From Xanthobacteraceae bacterium (lineage in GTDB: Bacteria > Pseudomonadota > Alphaproteobacteria > Rhizobiales > Xanthobacteraceae): 7,640 nt of DNA. The stretch spans positions 1 to 7,640 of the forward strand of contig JASHRR010000017.1 in NCBI GenBank assembly GCA_030037185.1, read 5' to 3'. The notes below the pieces were generated by a model. It saw nothing but the letters and a program-made list of their open reading frames with translations, had not been told where the DNA came from and made no database searches. Shown piece by piece: positions 5,246 to 7,640 of this stretch (the stretch's first letter is position 1; every line of letters begins with the position of its first letter). A program made the position numbers and the translations under genes.

Positions 5246-6418
5246 ATGACACTAAAACTCACAAAACTCGCAGGCGCGTCCACATTCGCACTTGCGCTCG
5301 CCACGTTGCCATCGGCCGGTGCCGAGGAACCGCTGGCCATCGCCAAGCAGGGCTACTTCTTCGTTGGCGGCAAGTATGTGAGGGTCGGCGCCAAGCAGGT
5401 GCTGAGCGGTCAGGCCTACGTCGAGTACCAAATTCCTGCGCGTCTCACGCAGCCCTATCCGCTGGTGATCGTTCCCGGCGCGGCACAGACCGCCACCAAT
5501 TTCACCGGCACGGCCGACGGACGCGAGGGCTGGGCGCAATTCTTCCTACGCCGCGGCTATGCGGTCTATATCGTCGAGCAGCCCGGCCGCGGGCGCTCCT
5601 CCTACCAGCCCGACACCGATGGACCGCAGGCCTTTCCGCAGCTCTTGTCGGTGCAGCAGCGTTTCACGGCCTCGGAGAAATATTCGCTGTGGCCGCAGGC
5701 GCGCCTGCACACCCAATGGCCCGGAACCGGCCAGCCTGGCGATGCGACGTTCGACCAGTTCTTCGCTTCACAGGTGCCGTTCGTGCAGAAGCCGGAGGTC
5801 ACCCAGGCGCTCAACCGCGACGCCCTTGTGCCATTGATCGACAAGCTCGGGCCGATCGTCCTGATGACCCACTCGCAGTCGGGCTCATATGGGCTGCTGG
5901 CGGCCGACCAGCGCCCCGATTCCATCCGGGCGCTGCTTCACGTCGAGGGCTCGGCGCCGCCGGTTCACGACATCGAGATGCTCGGCGCGCCCGACTGGTT
6001 CCGCGACGGTGCCGTGAGCCGCCCGTGGGGCCTGACGGCAATCCCGATCACCTATGCGCCGCCGGCCCCCAACGCGTCCGACATGGCTTTCGAGCAGCAG
6101 GAAAAGGCCGATGGTCCGGACCTCGCCAAGTGCTGGCTGCAGAAGGCGCCGGCAAAGCAGCTCGTCAACCTCGCCAAAATACCGATCGCGGTTGTGCATG
6201 GTGAGGCATCGTTCTATGCGCCCTACGCGCATTGCCTCATCAAGTATATGGAGCAGGCAGGGGTACATCCGACCTGGCTCAATCTCGGCGCCATAGGGAT
6301 CCGCGGCAATGGCCACATGATGATGCTAGAGAAGAACTCGGACCAGATCGCAGACCTCATGGAAAAATGGGTGAGCAAGGTGGTGTCAGAGAAGGCCGCG
6401 GCACCGGCATCGCGGTAG
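5246..6418 (+). CDS. Secreted alpha/beta hydrolase (esterase-like, 390 aa)
   Basis: A serine hydrolase of the alpha/beta fold, predicted to be periplasmic; its substrate is unknown. The signal peptide has Lys4 and Lys7, a hydrophobic core at about 8-22 and an Ala-x-Ala-type cleavage after Ala26 (AGA/EE). The fold markers appear in order: VIVPGAAQTATNF (74-87) with the oxyanion-hole turn, GYAVYIVEQPGRGRS (104-118), the nucleophile elbow LMTHSQSGSYG (206-216) with Ser210 as likely nucleophile, IPIAVVHGE (312-320) with Glu320 as possible acid, and GNGHMMMLEKN (355-365) with His357. The elbow is T-H-S-Q-S and not G-x-S-x-G, a variant I associate with a group of secreted bacterial and fungal hydrolases that also share QGYFFVGGKYV (35-45) near the N-terminus. 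Length is normal and the frame intact. The PQQ dehydrogenase starts 155 bases downstream on the same strand, so co-transcription is likely. The reaction (ester, lactone or another carbonyl bond) cannot be told from sequence. Confidence 0.9.
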   Translation: MTLKLTKLAGASTFALALATLPSAGAEEPLAIAKQGYFFVGGKYVRVGAKQVLSGQAYVEYQIPARLTQPYPLVIVPGAAQTATNFTGTADGREGWAQFFLRRGYAVYIVEQPGRGRSSYQPDTDGPQAFPQLLSVQQRFTASEKYSLWPQARLHTQWPGTGQPGDATFDQFFASQVPFVQKPEVTQALNRDALVPLIDKLGPIVLMTHSQSGSYGLLAADQRPDSIRALLHVEGSAPPVHDIEMLGAPDWFRDGAVSRPWGLTAIPITYAPPAPNASDMAFEQQEKADGPDLAKCWLQKAPAKQLVNLAKIPIAVVHGEASFYAPYAHCLIKYMEQAGVHPTWLNLGAIGIRGNGHMMMLEKNSDQIADLMEKWVSKVVSEKAAAPASR

Positions 6419-6573
6419 TCGCGTGCAGGCAGGGTCGAGCCACCACGATCCGGCCTGCCCCCGACCCGTGGATTGTCTTATGGTCGCTGTCAAATCGGCG
6501 CTCGGCCCGAGAAGTGTTCCGCGCCGTTGATCGCAACATGCCGGCGCGCCCGGCCACGCAATGGGAGCACCAC

Positions 6574-7640
6574 ATGGCACGTTTCTCCGCAATTCGCATT
6601 CCCTCTACGTCGAAGACACCCAAGAGCGCGCCAGGTAACGTCATCCGCGCGGCGTTGGCCGCCATCCTGGCATCGGCCGCACCGGCTTTCGCAGCAGACG
6701 TGACGCCAGAGCGGCTCCTCAATCCGGACCGCGAGCCGCAGAACTGGCTGATGAACCACCGCACCTATGACGGCCAGCGCTTCTCGCCACTTGCGCGCAT
6801 TGACAAGAGCAACGTCAAGAACCTGAAGCTCGCTTATGCGGTCCCCCTCGGCGGATCAACCGGTGACGAATGGCTGGAGGCGACGCCGTTGTTCGAAAAC
6901 GGCTTTATTTACGTCACCGATTCGTGGGGCGTGCTCTACAAGATCGATGCCACCTCGGGCGAAGCCGGGCAAATCGTTTGGCGCATGGTGCCGCAGCAGG
7001 AGCGGCAGGCCAACAATCGCGGCGCCGCGCTGTGGGGCAATCTCGTCATCTCGCCCGCGAACTGGCCAGCGCGCATCATCGCCACCGACAAGCAAACGGG
7101 TCGGGTGGTGTGGGAAACCAACGTGAGCTTCGATACACCGCAACTGCGCATCACGGCGGCACCGCTTCCCATCAAGGACAAGATCGTCATCGGCGCATCG
7201 GGCGGCGACAGCGGCGTGCGTGACTGGATGGCGGGGCTCGATGCCGCCACCGGCAAGCTGCTCTGGCGCAAATTCACGATTCCGGCGCCCGGCGAGCCCG
7301 GCAGCGAGACCTGGAAGGATCGGAACAACGCTTGGCAGACCGGCGGCGGCGCGGTGTGGGTCACGGGTACCTACGATCCCGACACCAACCAGACGATCTG
7401 GGGCACCGGCAATCCCGTGCCGATGTTCGATCCGTTCTACCGGCCGGGTGACAATCTCTACACCAACAGCGCAATTTCCTGGGACCCCGACAGCGGGAAC
7501 ATGAACTGGTATTTCCAGTACACGCCCGGCGACCTGTGGGACTATGACGAGGTCGGCACCCATATCATGATCAACAGCGAGGTTGCCGGGCAGCCGCGCA
7601 AGCTGATCACGCATTCGGCGCGCAATGGACATCTCTACAC
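6574..7640 (+). CDS. PQQ-dependent alcohol-type dehydrogenase, 3' end cut by the window
   Basis: A quinoprotein of the methanol/ethanol dehydrogenase type, oxidising an alcohol in the periplasm with pyrroloquinoline quinone and passing electrons to a cytochrome c or similar acceptor. GGGAG at 6563-6567 is 6 bases before the ATG. The signal peptide is long (basic N-region to Arg25, hydrophobic 26-36, cleavage after Ala40, AFA/AD). The 355 residues present, about 60% of the usual length, show propeller blade repeats of the form LDAATGKLLWR. Aligned by eye to methanol dehydrogenase: Arg149 (NNRG), Trp262 in GGGAVW stacking on PQQ, Asn280 in GTGN as metal ligand, Asp323 in WDYDEVG as catalytic base, Arg350 in THSARNG. 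Three points are unusual. Asp325, two residues after the catalytic Asp, is the extra ligand of lanthanide-using enzymes. The usual metal-ligand Glu is Asp212 (GGDSGVRD). The usual adjacent Cys pair is replaced by Glu143-Arg144, and no Cys is present so far. Any C-terminal cytochrome domain would lie beyond the window. The substrate is not evident. Confidence 0.9.
   Translation, partial: MARFSAIRIPSTSKTPKSAPGNVIRAALAAILASAAPAFAADVTPERLLNPDREPQNWLMNHRTYDGQRFSPLARIDKSNVKNLKLAYAVPLGGSTGDEWLEATPLFENGFIYVTDSWGVLYKIDATSGEAGQIVWRMVPQQERQANNRGAALWGNLVISPANWPARIIATDKQTGRVVWETNVSFDTPQLRITAAPLPIKDKIVIGASGGDSGVRDWMAGLDAATGKLLWRKFTIPAPGEPGSETWKDRNNAWQTGGGAVWVTGTYDPDTNQTIWGTGNPVPMFDPFYRPGDNLYTNSAISWDPDSGNMNWYFQYTPGDLWDYDEVGTHIMINSEVAGQPRKLITHSARNGHLY

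Noticed and set aside
5885..6316. Minus-strand ORF of 143 codons
   Set aside because: It lies wholly antisense to the alpha/beta hydrolase and shows no motif or RBS.
6419..6573. Terminator between the hydrolase and the dehydrogenase
   Set aside because: Only weak complementary pairs such as GGGTCG/CGACCC are present and no T-run follows, so the genes are probably co-transcribed.
6856..7632. Long minus-strand ORF (258 codons)
   Set aside because: It is antisense to the PQQ dehydrogenase, which has clear family motifs; high-GC codon use creates such mirror frames.

Overview
The window is about 60% GC by eye. Its coding style, several Tat/Sec-type signal peptides and the kinds of mobile-element debris present suggest a soil or plant-associated alphaproteobacterium, most likely Rhizobiales (Bradyrhizobium-like). 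This is an inference from protein style; no taxonomic marker gene is present.

Layout. Positions 1-800 are a mobile-element graveyard: short inverted repeats built on TATGTCG, the C-terminal tail of a tyrosine recombinase (193-411, +), and two pieces of an IS110-family transposase in opposite orientations (434-490 + and 508-672 -), followed by what looks like the non-coding left end of that element. At 805-2001 (-) lies an intact gene for a secreted protein of 398 residues from an uncharacterised family. From about 2000 to 3610 there is no convincing intact gene, only hairpins, a doubtful small ORF and a decayed remnant of a small conserved protein. At about 3656-4390 (+) is the C-terminal two thirds of an IS110-family transposase, followed by about 340 bases of structured non-coding DNA that fits the right end of such an element. 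After a gene-poor spacer (about 4736-5142) come two co-directional genes: a secreted alpha/beta hydrolase (5246-6418, +) and a secreted PQQ-dependent alcohol-type dehydrogenase (6574 to the window end, +, truncated by the window).

How the parts may fit together. The hydrolase and quinoprotein are both exported and are separated by only 155 bases, so they probably form a periplasmic pathway: ester or related-bond hydrolysis followed by oxidation of an alcohol. The three IS110 pieces cover different, non-overlapping parts of one transposase. Their order and orientation can be explained by one ancestral IS110 copy inserted just after the stop codon of the 805-2001 gene, then an inversion of roughly 3 kb with one breakpoint inside the transposase, plus a small second inversion. 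In the reconstructed ancestor the 805-2001 gene would read in the same direction as, and upstream of, the hydrolase and dehydrogenase, as one set of three exported proteins.

The most interesting protein-level observation is in the quinoprotein: it carries the Asp-x-Asp pair that marks lanthanide-using PQQ alcohol dehydrogenases, but lacks the usual adjacent cysteine pair and has Asp in place of the usual metal-ligand Glu.
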